The notes under the pieces: generated by a model | What the model was told of the DNA's origin: nothing | Database searches by the model: none | The model's input: the letters and a program-made list of their open reading frames with translations, nothing else | NCBI GenBank assembly: GCA_014773175.1 | Contig: VXCM01000474.1 | Span: 5,677 to 69,676, forward strand | Source of the DNA: Lucifuga dentata | Lineage: Eukaryota; Chordata; Actinopteri; Ophidiiformes; Bythitidae | Reading direction: 5' to 3' | DNA length: 64,000 nucleotides | Program-made: the position numbers and the translations under genes | In this document: in pieces, positions 14,601 to 24,629 of the stretch | How positions within the stretch are numbered: position 1 is the first letter of the stretch | How the letters are laid out: each line of letters starts with the position of its first letter

Positions 14601-14796
14601 TTTGTGTTATAGTTTGGCTGATGAGTGATGAATAAAATAGAAATATTTAGCGAAGGCCTTGGCATCATCAGCCTGAGTCAGTTCTGACATAAATAGAGGA
14701 GTACTCACCATCACACTTGCAGCTCAGCGATGCCAGTCCAGTCACCAAAAGAACAGCCTTCCAGGCCCATTCCTGAGGTGGCCACACCACTACCAT
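611..14796 (-). CDS. bmpr1b: bmpr1b, BMP type I receptor (ALK6), 5' half of gene, six coding exons
   Basis: Single-pass serine/threonine kinase receptor of the plasma membrane. It binds BMP/GDF ligands with a type II receptor and phosphorylates SMAD1/5/8. Six exons on the minus strand (14709-14796, 3714-3873, 3502-3604, 2414-2516, 867-963, 611-755) splice at GT/AG sites in consistent phase into 232 complete codons. They give a signal peptide, a cysteine-rich ectodomain ([49 protein letters not shown]), one transmembrane helix ([18 protein letters not shown]) and a juxtamembrane segment with [16 protein letters not shown] and [10 protein letters not shown], the start of the GS box. Remembered human BMPR1B matches block by block, and better than BMPR1A. 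The kinase domain would lie left of base 1, so the gene is cut by the window, not broken. Whether this is the a or b teleost duplicate cannot be decided here. Confidence 0.95.
867..963 (-). CDS. bmpr1b: bmpr1b coding exon 5: transmembrane helix
   Basis: 97 bases, phase 1 in and phase 2 out. Acceptor CTTTCAG (AG at 965-964), donor GTAAAC (866-861). It reads [20 protein letters not shown] then [13 protein letters not shown], the last Arg being split across the junction. There are about 23 uncharged residues in a row followed by FCYFRYKR, the stop-transfer sequence shared with human BMPR1B (FCYFRYKRQE). Confidence 0.96.
1289..1349. repeat. CA/CATGCA microsatellite
   Basis: GCACATGCACGCACACACAC motifs followed by a pure AC run. 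Confidence 0.9.
1627..1735 (-). repeat. degraded fish repeat, AAGTAAAAGT type
   Basis: AGTACAAGTAAAAGTTGTGC, ACTCAGGTATTAGCAGTAAA and CATCAAAAGTCAAAGTACAA resemble the internal part of the same family. Strand uncertain. Confidence 0.35.
2181..2221. repeat. CT microsatellite
   Basis: About 20 CT units; a GT run lies nearby at 2013-2037. Confidence 0.9.
2414..2516 (-). CDS. bmpr1b: bmpr1b coding exon 4: end of ectodomain
   Basis: 103 bases, phase 0 in and phase 1 out. Acceptor GGTGACAG (AG at 2518-2517), donor GTAAGA (2413-2408). It reads [20 protein letters not shown] then [14 protein letters not shown]. The CC...C-N signature closing the activin-receptor-type ectodomain and the LHPTLPPL stem are both present, matching human [21 protein letters not shown]. 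The start [11 protein letters not shown] differs from human DTPIPHQRRSI. The intron upstream holds GA repeats and a single-N assembly joint about 70 bases away, but the exon itself is clean. Confidence 0.95.
2529..2640. repeat. GA microsatellite duplicated around a single N
   Basis: ACGTGACATACACACATACA plus a GA run occurs twice, at 2529-2583 and 2585-2640, separated only by the N at 2584. Most likely one locus assembled twice. Confidence 0.85.
2654..2738 (+). repeat. degraded GTGGAAGAAGTACTCA-type fish repeat
   Basis: AAGTGGAGGAAGAAGTGCTC, AAATCCATAAGATAAAAGTA and AAAGTTCTGCATTCAAAATT. Same family as 15679-15790, in the intron just upstream of the bmpr1b exon at 2516. Confidence 0.5.
2760..3172. 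mobile_element. TTAA-family MITE relative, copy C (diverged)
   Basis: Shares ordered blocks with copy A: TTCAGGTGATAAGCCCACCT, AATTCAATGTTTCGC, GCTAACATC, TGTAGAAGGCA, AATAGTGTGCTGGAGTGA, AACCAGTGACTGGAAGGTAG and AACATAACATGTCTGCAGGT. The ends are worn; the right end is invaded by an A run before GGACAAT. Confidence 0.55.
3502..3604 (-). CDS. bmpr1b: bmpr1b coding exon 3: central ectodomain
   Basis: 103 bases between an acceptor GTTTGTAG (AG at 3606-3605) and a donor GTAAGT (3501-3496). It encodes [20 protein letters not shown] followed by [14 protein letters not shown]. Human BMPR1B has [20 protein letters not shown] and SGCLGLEGSDFQCR here. The three cysteines of this segment (GYC, SGC/AGC, FQC) are kept, as is the acidic EEEE stretch next to the ligand-binding surface. 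Confidence 0.96.
3714..3873 (-). CDS. bmpr1b: bmpr1b coding exon 2: N-terminal ectodomain
   Basis: 160 bases, entering in phase 1 and leaving in phase 2. The acceptor is TATACAG (AG at 3875-3874) behind a CT repeat. The donor is the weaker AT|GTACAA (GT at 3713-3712). It reads [15 protein letters not shown], then a Ser/Glu-rich stretch, then [20 protein letters not shown] and TC. This aligns with human MLLRSAGKL and [17 protein letters not shown], and holds the first cysteines of the type I receptor fold. The last two bases, AT, join the G of the next exon as ATG (Met), giving TCMTDGYCF where human has ICSTDGYCF. Confidence 0.92.
4102..4115. promoter_or_regulatory. RFX (X-box) like palindrome
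   Basis: GTTGCCATGGCAAT is one base from the palindromic RFX consensus GTTGCCATGGCAAC. It lies about 230 bases upstream of the bmpr1b exon starting at 3873, inside the intron. Sites of this quality can arise by chance, so a function is unproven. Confidence 0.3.
7206..7400. repeat. 97-base direct duplication around a single N (7303)
   Basis: Copies at 7206-7302 and 7304-7400 start TTGCTTTCTCTC, contain an AC run and end CCCAAGGTCAC. They differ by about one base (AAACAGAC against AAATAGAC). Probably unmerged contig ends. Confidence 0.85.
10862..11395. mobile_element. TTAA-flanked MITE, copy A (complete)
   Basis: Bounded by TTAA at 10858-10861 and 11396-11399. The left end AGGACCAAATTGGTGATTTT and the right end, reversed, AGGACAATACCAGCAATTTT form an imperfect inverted repeat of about 27 bases, both running into GCATGTT. 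TTAA targets are used by piggyBac and Kolobok transposases; which one applies here is not resolved. Non-coding. Confidence 0.6.
12021..12200. mobile_element. TTAA-family MITE, copy B (short, rearranged)
   Basis: The left part (AGGTGAGTGTATCACCTAAA then CATTTGATTTTGAAAGAT) is the reverse complement of the interior of copy A near 10955-10995. The right part (ATAACATGTATGCAGG, GCTCAAACATGCAAAACC) matches the right end of copy A in direct orientation, and it ends at TTAA 12197-12200. So it joins an inverted left arm to a direct right arm. Confidence 0.5.
14061..14571. mobile_element. possible MITE with worn inverted ends
   Basis: GTGTCACTTTCTAATACG at the left pairs with the reverse complement of the right end (ATACCACTTTTTAATAGG), and a following CTTTAT block also pairs. 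The pattern resembles a common fish repeat beginning CACTTTACAATAAGG. No clear target duplication. Confidence 0.35.
14709..14796 (-). CDS. bmpr1b: bmpr1b first coding exon: start codon and signal peptide
   Basis: The ATG at 14796-14794 opens 29 codons plus one base, ending at a GTGAGT donor (GT at 14708-14707). The product starts [14 protein letters not shown] and continues with a hydrophobic core [12 protein letters not shown], a plausible signal peptide. The one-base overhang joins the exon at 3873 to make an Ala codon just before NMLDTMLL. Human BMPR1B also has a longer isoform whose leader ends just before a similar NMLLRSAGKL. The next exon has its own Met codons, so a transcript could start there instead. 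The frame stays open upstream of this ATG for some distance, so I chose the start because the signal peptide fits. Confidence 0.85.
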
Positions 14797-15028
14797 TATG
14801 TCAAGTCCACCAAATCCCTGAGGTGCTGCCACAGCAAACACACCGTTGAAAAGTGGCGGTGTGAGAGTGCGTATATGTCCCCCCGTGAATGAGTGTCAGT
14901 CCTCTTTCTGTGTATGTGTCCCTGTGAGTGACAGGCGGTCCCTCTGTCTTTCCGTTTGCGGCACTCTCAGGAACTTCCCACAGCACACAGGCACCCTGCA
15001 GCCTCCTGCACTACTCCACTCTGACAAC
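14797..15028 (-). other. bmpr1b: likely bmpr1b 5' UTR part of the first coding exon
   Basis: On the minus strand a long CT-rich tract (plus-strand GA repeat 15040-15085) ends in CTCCCAG, a strong acceptor with AG at 15030-15029. From there to the ATG at 14796 there is unique, moderately CpG-containing sequence with no clear splice site. This suits a 5' UTR of about 230 bases within one 320-base exon. A shorter exon using the CCTCAG just upstream of the ATG is also possible. Confidence 0.45.
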
Positions 15029-15039
15029 CTGGGAGAGGG

Positions 15040-15040
15040 G

Positions 15041-15085
<45 letters not shown>

Positions 15086-15086
15086 N
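15040..15086. repeat. GA microsatellite ending in an N
   Basis: GA run ending at the N at 15086 before a G run. On the minus strand it forms the CT tract upstream of the putative bmpr1b acceptor at 15029. Confidence 0.85.
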
Positions 15087-15678
15087 GGGGGTTATTTAGT
15101 TGCTCTCTCACCGTGATATTTGTCCGGCCCTTCAATGACCAGTTCGCTATAGAAGGATAGAAGGAACAGTGAATTCACACATTCACACACATTACAGATT
15201 CATAGGTGGTAAATCAAGGCCATGGATGTGACTGGAGGTGAACGAGGCGTGAAAGTGTTGCAACAGGACATTATCACACAAGTCTACAAACACACAGCAT
15301 TTCAAGAGAGTTATACAAAGTAAGAACTAAGAAGCATAAGCTTAGAGAGGACACGTGCATATACTTTGGTTGATAAGACATTGGTAAGGCTTGTCCATTT
15401 ACTTTCTAATCCGTCAAGCTATGCCCTTCTTTGGTGTGAATGGGTCAACACAAGTTACCTGACCAGGCTCGAAGACTCTCAGGTTTGATGTGGATCTTAC
15501 ACTGCAAAGCTTTAGGGCTAAAGAGTTAATGAAAGCTTCTTGGATATCAATTTGACTCCAATCAATTTCTTGAAAATGATTGTTTGCAGTAATTTGTTGC
15601 ATTAATAAGTCAAGATACTAAAAATTGCCACATCATCTTGCATGTGGATTCTCTATGTAAAAGCAACACTGAAAAATG

Positions 15679-15790
15679 CAGTATGGAAGAAGTACTCACA
15701 TCCTTTAATAAAGTAAAACTAGCACTACAACAATGAAAAAAAACACTCAAATTACATTGCAAAGTTCTGAATTCTAAATTTCAAAAATAA
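15679..15790 (+). repeat. degraded GTGGAAGAAGTACTCA-type fish repeat
   Basis: GTATGGAAGAAGTACTCACA then TCCTTTAATAAAGTAAAACT and TTGCAAAGTTCTGAATTC follow the known pattern of a very common fish hAT-like MITE (GTGGAAGAAGTACTCAGATC, then AAAGTTCTGCATTC). Confidence 0.5.
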
Positions 15791-16342
15791 GTCAACAGGT
15801 ATTAATGATAATGTTCATTCTGAAGAGGTGTTTGTCAGTGTGTTAAATTGAAATGAAATCATAAAATGTCCTCAAAATGGGAAATAAGAGATAGTTTATC
15901 CAAAACTGCAGAGTTTGGAAAAATACTGTAGGTTGATTTCATAAAGCAAAAAAGAAAAACAAGAAAAAAAAAAATCGAAGTAACTATACAGTGTCACACT
16001 AAGCGCTGCGATAATTGAAGCTCATTGATAAAGCTTCCGATATGTTAATCAGCCCATCGGTATCCCATTAAGGTAGCTTGTTGGAAGGTGTGTCACAGGT
16101 AAAAGCCAATGAAGATCGGCTTTTATAAATAACACTTCAAAGTGATACACTGACGCATTAAATCAGCAAACGAAACGTAAATTATCTGCTTTAGGCTACA
16201 CATTTTAAGAGATTTACACTAAGATAAGAGACATAGTGTGTGGTTGCAGTGAGTAAGGGGTGGAGGGTGGTGTGTGTGTGTGTATGAGGGAGTGACAATA
16301 TTTACCCTTATCGACATGTTAAATCTGACACTGTGCTTTATG

Positions 16343-16372
16343 AATCCCGCTCTCTGTATTGAGAGCGGGATT
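16343..16372. repeat. perfect 12-base-stem palindrome
   Basis: AATCCCGCTCTC, six-base spacer TGTATT, then GAGAGCGGGATT. A GC-containing perfect stem in otherwise AT-rich DNA. Confidence 0.8.
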
Positions 16373-17205
16373 TAGGAGACTGTGGATTGAAATGATTAAA
16401 TTATGGAATACAATAATCCATTCCTACATTCTGAAATACAACATTGTTTCGTAAAACAAGGACTCTGTCATCAATATTCAAACACAGGTTGAAGCCGTAT
16501 CTTGTGTCATACAACGTGTATGAAAGGGGTGAAAACACAAACACTTCCACAGCTACAGCAGGGATTAGCCCATCACACGTCAGGTGATTAGAGATGATTA
16601 GAACTCACACCTCCAGGCACCGCCACAACTTTGAAACTTCACACTAATCCGACGCACTCAGACACATACACAAAAACATAAAATACCACAAAACTCACAA
16701 TAGGGACACATTCCACTGGTGAAAGATTTATGTGGGTTACAAGTTAAGAGGATTAGCTAAGCTATTAGACAGATTACATCAAGTCTACTACAGAACCTAC
16801 ACAAATCATAAACAGCAGAGAGTTGGATTTCCACAATCACAGATTCCTATAGGCACGAACAACTGTTCTCTTGTTTATCCACTCCATATGGCCGGTGTTA
16901 GTGGGAGGGAAGCAAAGGAGTCCCCCAAGTGTTAAACCGGTAATTGAGGAGGGCAAAACAACAACAACCACCTGAAAGCAGTGTGTCTCACCAAATGGGT
17001 TTCTCCACCCCACACCTGTTTCGTCATAAAGTCTGACTGGGTGGGAACAACAGCTCCCAGAAGCCACCTCTCCCCTCTCGTGCTCTGCTAGCCCCATAGC
17101 TGTCACTTCTGATTTGTGTGGTGCTGTGTATTACATGTGATAAGTCAGTCTACTCTGGAGCACGAGTGCATGGGGAGCAATGTGAATGGGTCAGTGCACC
17201 TCACA

Positions 17206-17334
17206 CACCCTTCCGTGCTCCATCAAACACCCAGCGTGGAGCCCCCCTGGTATTCTCAGACAGCAGACTNCACCCTTCCGTGCTCCATCAAACACCCAGC
17301 GTGGAGCCCCCCTGGTATTCTCAGACAGCAGACT
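17206..17334. repeat. 64-base direct duplication around a single N (17270)
   Basis: CACCCTTCCGTGCTCCATCA to CAGACAGCAGACT occurs twice, exactly, either side of the N. Confidence 0.9.
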
Positions 17335-18786
17335 CAGCCCACAGAAATGGGGGGATTCAGGGGGATCGAGGAGCACTGTAGGTGGGGGTCACGCCACCAT
17401 ATAAAGAGTTTGTAAGTGGGGCAGACTGGTTAGAAGATTTAATGTCAGTGAAATGAACTCTTCCCTTCACTTTACTTTCCTTCCCTCCATTGGTTACAAT
17501 TTTTAACTGAATGACTTCATGTTTTACAGATTTTCATTAGAAATACCTGGATTTAAAAAAAAATAAACAAATCAAAAACTGATTTTATTTATTTTCTTTT
17601 TTATCACGGATTTATGTAAGTGTACTTCAGTGTAAATGACATAATCTAGCAGTAAGGGCTAATTATCAAAAGTTACTCAAGGCAACAAAAAAAAAGTTAA
17701 ACTGCAAATGTCATTTTTGTAGTAAGATTTTTCCTCACATTTTTTTCTGTTGTTAATTTTTGTTCAACCTTGGGCATTAAGTTTGGATTAGGGATCCTAT
17801 GGATGAGGTGTTTAGCATTAAGATTATCTACAAGTTTATACTGCAGTGTGTGTCTTTGCTGAAATTGTTCCAAATAGTGGTCAGAAATCAATTACTGCAC
17901 CTTTGTAATTGTAATATTGTCTCTATTTCATAATGCCAATATTTTTTATATAAAATACAGACTTTGCTTCAGTGCTGCATGAAAATGAGCCAGTTTTTTT
18001 CTTTTTTTTTTTCAGAAAAGAAGCAAATATGCCTTTCATCACACAGCAAGAGGAATGTTGTAGATGACTGTGGAAAATCACTGCTAACCTGTGAATCAAA
18101 AAGCCGTGGCAGATCACAGATGATGAAGTTACTCTGGGCAGAGATGGAATGCGTATCATGCCCGATGTCCAACCCTGGACCAAACTGACCCTCATCTCTG
18201 TGAAATTAGAAGGATTTTCAGCAGCTCAGGGGTAAACCTGCTGTTCTAGAATCCTGGAAAGCTGGTTATTACTGTGGCAACACAGCTGTCTTTGGTGAAT
18301 GGTCCAATCAGGGTTTAGAAAGCGTGACATCATCTTCATTTTCCAGTCAGACATTCTGTTAATTGACTGGCAATTTAACACTTCTCATATTTGAAAAGAA
18401 CCCCGAGTCACTTTTCTGTAAATGTAGTGCTGGCAATTTTACTAGATTGGACCGAGTAACAATTCTTTAACTTTCTTCACTGCACAAGTGTGAATAAATG
18501 CAGGTCACATTACCTTCAAAGGCATGCACAAGATTACAACGCTTTGATGTGAGACGTTTTTGTGTATAATGTGCACACCAATCACGCGAAACTAAGAAAT
18601 GATGTTTTAAATTCTGTGCCTAAATCTGGAGAGCTCCTTTTGGACTGGCTGATTTTCACTGAATCCATCTTTTATGAATGATAAATGGCTGAAAAACGGT
18701 CTGAGGCAGAAATTACAGAGGTGCTCTCCATCCAAGATAAGCAGCCAGCGAAACAGCAGTGAGAAACTGACTCTCGCTTGCCATGT

Positions 18787-19108
18787 TGCTTGGCTTCAGA
18801 GCATTTGTTTACCGTGCCCCTTATCTCTGGAATACACTACCACTACATGTTAAAGAAGCAAGCTCAGTTGAAAATTTTAAATCAAGGTTGAAAACCCACC
18901 TCTATTCATTATTTTACAGCCTACCTTAGATTATTACTTTTTCAAGTATCCTTTTAACTTTGCTCTTTTAATGTTCTTGTTTTTACTGTAACTTTGCTTT
19001 GATGATCTTTTTAATGTCCCTACTTTTTACCTTTACTGTAAAGTGTATCGGGACCATGATGCATGGTGATTTTGCACTTTAAATAAATTGATTGACTGAT
19101 TGATTGAC
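18787..19108 (+). mobile_element. 5'-truncated L2-like LINE tail
   Basis: Codons to the TAG at 18927-18929 read APYLWNTLPLHVKEASSVEN then FKSRLKTHLYSLFYSLP, the characteristic C-terminus of L2/CR1-type LINE reverse-transcriptase proteins in fish. A 3' UTR and a tail of TTGATTGA repeats follow to about 19108. Only the last 47 or so codons remain, so it is a dead-on-arrival copy. The exact clade is a guess. Confidence 0.75.
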
Positions 19109-19249
19109 GTTGTACAGTATATTATATAGTATCTCGCCTTGTGTGTATTATATGTAACTTTCTGCGTTACCCACTCTCACCTGGCAGATGCCAAATATTG
19201 TGCAAAAACTTGGCGCTATCCATAAAGGTCCTGTCATGTTTAAACAGAG

Positions 19250-19274
19250 CCTTTCTGGCATTTTGCCAGAAAGG
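19250..19274. repeat. perfect 11-base-stem palindrome
   Basis: CCTTTCTGGCA, three-base loop TTT, then TGCCAGAAAGG. Confidence 0.8.
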
Positions 19275-21566
19275 AGATGTATGTTTGAATGGCCAAAAGC
19301 ACTACTTGGTGATGCCAGAAATTTAACAGATTCCATGTCTGAAATGGGCTTTACTTCCTTTCTCCACTGAGTGGAAAGAACTCCATCTTTACTTTATTCA
19401 AGATAAGTATTTATGTTGTGTACATTAGGCTGTATATTCATATTCATATCAACAATAAGAAACAGAACAGAAAAGGAGTACTTAGGAAGTCTGATGTGGC
19501 CTTGCCATGATCTGAAGATGAAACTTCCAAGGAGGGTATGCATCTTTTTAAAAGTACACCCATGTTCACACGAAGACATCAAACAATATCTATATTCTCC
19601 ACTCGTATGTGTGATGGTCACATATTGTAAGACCCCTGCAGATCTGCTGCTTTTTAGGCCATTGGTCCCACATCTCCCTGCTGCTCCCCAGCAGAGTCTC
19701 AACCCTCCAGGAGAAGAAAGACCCTGATGAATATTCAAGATTCGCACAATAGACGCCAACTCGCTCTGCTGAGATTGACGCTTTGAAGTTAAAAAGAATG
19801 CTGAGCGGGAAGAAAAACTTTATTCACAAGGAGTAAAAAGGCTGTCACAGCAAGATTCTCTCTCTTTCCCATATGTCTGTCTGTCACTCTGTCATTCTCT
19901 CACTCAGTCTCATTCTCTTTCATGATTCGAAGATGCAGGGAGATTCTGTAAAGCTCAGAAACACAATCACTTCCTCTGCTGATGGCAAGGGATTAGTTAG
20001 CCACTCTCACTTTCAGGAAAGGAAAAACATTAAATTAAATCTCAAAGGACTCTTCCATATTCATTTAAACTAAAGAAAAAGTACTCCTATGTCAACTTTG
20101 CGTGTCAATTTTCACTCTGTTAATCAACTAATGAACAGCCTGATGAGAGAAATCATGAGCTGTACTCTTTTAACTCTGTGTTCCAGACAACAATGGAGAA
20201 ATGGTGTGTCCACATACTTGAATTTACTGCTATTACACGTGCATAAAGATCAACAGTGTGGATGTAATAATTAGGGTTGTAGCAGTTTGGTGTTAAGTTA
20301 CTCTGCTTAAAGCAGTTCCTCTTAAGCTAACACAGCTTCAAGCCAGGCAAGTTCCTTCAGTAGACTAAGGCAAGAGATGACACGACATCTAAAAACTGTA
20401 AATAGTCATACAACATTATATGTAGCTCCTAAACATAAGACTGTTGTGTAAAGAAGCTTTGATGAGGCTCAGACTGACATACTATTTCTGAGAGATTTTA
20501 CTACACGTTTTCTTTGATCTTAGCATTGATTCCGACTGCTTTATAGTGACCTTTTTGGAAAAAAAAAAAAATCACATTGACTTATTGTCTTGCAATCACT
20601 TGGAGAAGATTATGTTTTATTGTGTGTAATAAGTGAGTGTAAGACTACAACAGGTGTATGGACTTTTGCATAAAAGCTTTTGCTGGCATGTACATATGTG
20701 GATTTGGAGATATTTAAGGGGTATTTCACAGGTCTGATTTAAAATTTTTGGTCCTTTAAATTGATTTTAAAGAAAAGCTAATATCTGTGTCTTTTTCTGT
20801 ATCTGTTATTTCAAACTAATATCTTCATCTGGATAATAATTGGAAGTGGGTGGGTGGTACATACAGGAAAAGTGGCAAAAATAGACTACAATGCCTGGTT
20901 TTGATCTTCAATTGTTAATATTTTTAGATTTAAAAATCTGTACTATCCACTGCAAGGTGTTTATGGGACAGAAAATGTATTAAGTGTAGTGCAATTTTAG
21001 TAAAAGGCTTCTGTACTTTCAATTATTGCTTTAGTTGCAAAGAAAAAAAGAAACTGTTTATATGTTTAAAATGCATTATTTGCAGGTTAATGACATATTT
21101 TTAGGCCAATTAATTATTTTTGTTCAATCAAATAAACCTGAAGTGATTTTTTTTTTTTAAATCTACCAGGTCTTGGAGTTATCATCAACAGCTGTGGCTG
21201 CTCATAATATAATAATCTGAAATTTCAGATTAGTTGCAAAGAGTCCAGTGGAAGTCTATATGTGTATTTTTCTCATAAAGTATGCATTAAAGCTAACTGA
21301 CTTATTAGGATTTTGCTAATGCACGACTTATTTCCATGGATCAACTGATATCACCTCTTGAAACATATCTGTGGCTCAGATTTCACCGACCGGCACAGTG
21401 ACTGCACAACAGCTACACAACCTTAAGGATGGATATGTTTTTTTAAACAGGTCTCTATTTGATGATTTGCAGCTCTGAATGTCCCATGAAGAAAATTTCC
21501 TGTGATTTTCCATTGGCCAAGCAAAAAGGCAACAACATGCACCTGCCAAAAACAACCCAAGCAAAT

Positions 21567-21569
<3 letters not shown>

Positions 21570-21608
<39 letters not shown>
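21570..21608. repeat. CT microsatellite
   Basis: About 19 CT units; the source of Ser/Leu-repeat open frames. Confidence 0.9.
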
Positions 21609-21610
<2 letters not shown>

Positions 21611-22565
21611 CATTGAAGGTCACTGGGCCAGGTCTTTCTGGATCTCTTATTAGTAAACCTCCCTCTTGTGTCAGCAACCCTGGTTGCCAGTGAGCCAAAC
21701 TTCAGTTACTTCTCTCACAGCTCTGTTTCCAGTCATCCTCTGGTCACATGATCACTCTCTTCTGGCATTTTAGATAATAGTAAAGGTAGAAATACACCCA
21801 CATTGCAGACACACAGTCACATAAGCTAACTAAAGGCAAGCCAATATAACTGAAATTTATGTCTCGTTTTTAAGTCAGAAAAGCATCTTTGACACGTGCA
21901 AGGTGCTCAATCACTAAGATTAACCTACATTCAATGATAAAACCATGCAAAGCGCACTCTTCTCAGTAATCATATTAAAACTCTACACTTCCATCTACAA
22001 TGTGTTTGCTTGAGACGTTGAAAAAATATTGCAGTAAAAGAATCATTACAGCAGATCAGTGATGATAAATTCTTCTGAGTAGTCCTCCAACTTTTAACTA
22101 GACACAGCCACTTGGCTGGTGATCAGATTTCTGTGCCAAATAAGGATAAGGCATTTCAGCAGTAAAATTAAAGCTCCCCAAGAAGCTCTGTGTAAATAAA
22201 TATTTGGACTGTACTGAGGAACAGGTGCTCTTAATTCAAAGTGAAAAATTAGAGGAGATTTTTTTTTTAACATGGCCTTTGTACAGCAGGGAATGGGAAA
22301 CTGAGGCTCCGCTTGCCAAGTCAACCAGGAGCATTTAATGATGGGATTGTTACTGAGTGTCTGCTGGGCGCGTCAGGCAGAAACTGCACACCAAAGGGTC
22401 TAATTAAAGGGTTCCTCCGACGGTCAGACAAAGCAGGCAGCAGGGGTCAACGTGGTGGCCCACAAACTGCCTGTGACCCTCACACCTGCCTGGTTGCATT
22501 ATAATGCAACAAGTCGGAATACTGTGGACACCCACACACTGACACATCAGCACAAAACTGCTACT

Positions 22566-22569
22566 TTAC

Positions 22570-22600
<31 letters not shown>

Positions 22601-22636
22601 CAAGAGGAACACAGTGGAGCTGCAGCCTGCANTTAC

Positions 22637-22667
<31 letters not shown>

Positions 22668-22698
22668 CAAGAGGAACACAGTGGAGCTGCAGCCTGCA
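22566..22698. repeat. 66-base direct duplication around a single N (22632)
   Basis: TTACCACATATACACACACA to GTGGAGCTGCAGCCTGCA occurs twice either side of the N. Confidence 0.9.
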
Positions 22699-24613
22699 TA
22701 TTAAGGTTACACGTCCCACTTACTGTATGATACGTGCAACTTTAGCCACGCAATGATGCTATGAGCAAAGAAAAAGAAAACTGAAAAGAAAGAAAACTGA
22801 AAAGAAAACTGGGAAAATTTCCACATGGACATGGTCACATGATATTTTCATACTTTACAAGTTGATGTAGATTACCGGAATTCTCCATTAAACAATCAGC
22901 CACTGCATAACGGATTGTGGGATACAGAGAGCTGCAAAGGAAATAGTGGTTGTTTCATCTAAATTCTGCCAAATCATGCCGCATTTCCTGGTTTTATTTG
23001 GAGAAGATAAGGAGGCCCCTGTGGTGGCCTGTTATGATGTATTTGGTCGACAAATGTAGATTTGGGAGGATCAAGCCCCTGTATTGAATTTAACAAAAGT
23101 CATGTGTGCTCTGTCAGTTCAAATTGTGCTTTTATGACTGCTTACATTCCTGACATCAATGTGTAATATCCTGAATGGTTGTTGACAGATTCCTCTGCCT
23201 GCCAGTGGGTTTGTATTTTCAAACTTTGTCCAATAAGGAACTTTAATGGTGCAAGTGTCAGAAAAATGTCTGCTTTGATATGTAGTATGTCAATCCTACA
23301 TGAAGGATAGGGTTTATTTGACAGGTAGATTTCCTTCTCAAAGAAGGAAAAAGCTTGAGAGAGCTTGTTATAGTTATAATTATTGAGACTCTTGACATGT
23401 ACATGTATAGTCGGCAAAATTTCTTCTTTTATCCTCCAATCTGGATAGGTACTGTAAATTATACTACCAAAATACATTCAAGCAGCAAGAGGTTTTGACT
23501 TAGTAATGCAGAGAACCTTGACATTTGTCACAATAACAGAAGCCTGGCGCATGCTGCTTTGGGACCCCTTACTGTGTGTTGAGTGTGTCAAAAGTTCATG
23601 GCCTCGTTCCACCGTGCACACTGCAAAAACAAAACAATCACCTAGTGTGAGTGAGCCTCGCCACTAACAAGACTGACTGCATGGAGTGGCACCACCTGTC
23701 TCTTACTCCAATTAGTCTTCCAAGCAACTCAAGTGAGAAACAGCCAGCAGAGAGGGAAGCATGGGGGGGNGGGGGTGAAGAACTGCAACAGGATCAAAGA
23801 AATGGAAAAATGCCCACCAAGTGAAGGATGGAATGTATGCGAGGTAGACAGTGAGCATGTGTGAGTGTTTGTGGGAAGGGAGGGAGAAGGTTATGGACTG
23901 GAATATTTACTTTTAAAAAAATTTGTTAAAGATACAGCAGAGTTTTGGAGAAGAGGAGGAGCATTGAGTTGTTCAGTGGAATCGATAAGATGTCCAGAAA
24001 GACACCCAGATCTCTTATTTCCTCTAAGGTTCACAGAGGGCTTTAACTGTGGGAAAACTGTGGTGTGTTTACAATGTCACATGCTCTTTAACAAACCTTA
24101 ACTGTGTGCGTACACTGAGTACATGCAGGCGTGCAGGAATGTCGTACCAAAGTTGGAACGCAGGAAGTGTTAATGAAGACTTGGAGTTAGTGTCAAATCT
24201 GTTAGAAACAACATAAACTAAAAGTTTGGGCCTGAAGTAATTGGAGCAGGCTAAGCAATGTGGGTGTATCCAAGTCAGATACAAACCCGTCAATAAATTG
24301 TCAAATTATAATCTTGTTGTATGTGCATGTGTGTGTGTGTGTGTTGATGCATGCTTATGTTTGTGTATGTGTATTATTTTTAGGTTTGGTATTGTAGTAT
24401 TAAAGCTTGTAATTTTGATTTTTTACAAATGTTCAGATACAAAAGCCGGCATTTTATTGGTAAAAATGATTTTCACTGTACCATATTCACATCGAAATAT
24501 TTTTCATTTTTTCTGCTGCAAGATGACAATGTTTAGGACTGATGGGGTCCTCTTGCAGTGAGGTCATATTCTATTCTCACCATGAAATGACCCCAAAATT
24601 GGCCAACCCCCCC

Positions 24614-24629
24614 NNNNNNNNNNNNNNNN
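24614..24629. other. assembly gap, 16 N
   Basis: The gap follows a C run; its true length is unknown. Confidence 0.95.

Larger units (their letters stand above)
3874..14708 (-). other. bmpr1b: bmpr1b first coding intron, about 10.8 kb
   Basis: No exon is recognised. Besides the listed repeats and an RFX-like site at 4102, most of it is unique AT-rich sequence. The stretch around 13640-13860 is unusually complex and GC-rich for the intron and could be a conserved non-coding element, but that is only an impression from composition. Confidence 0.6.

Noticed and set aside
19394..19759. 121-codon minus-strand open frame
   Set aside because: No domain, and an overlapping open frame on the other strand; consistent with chance.
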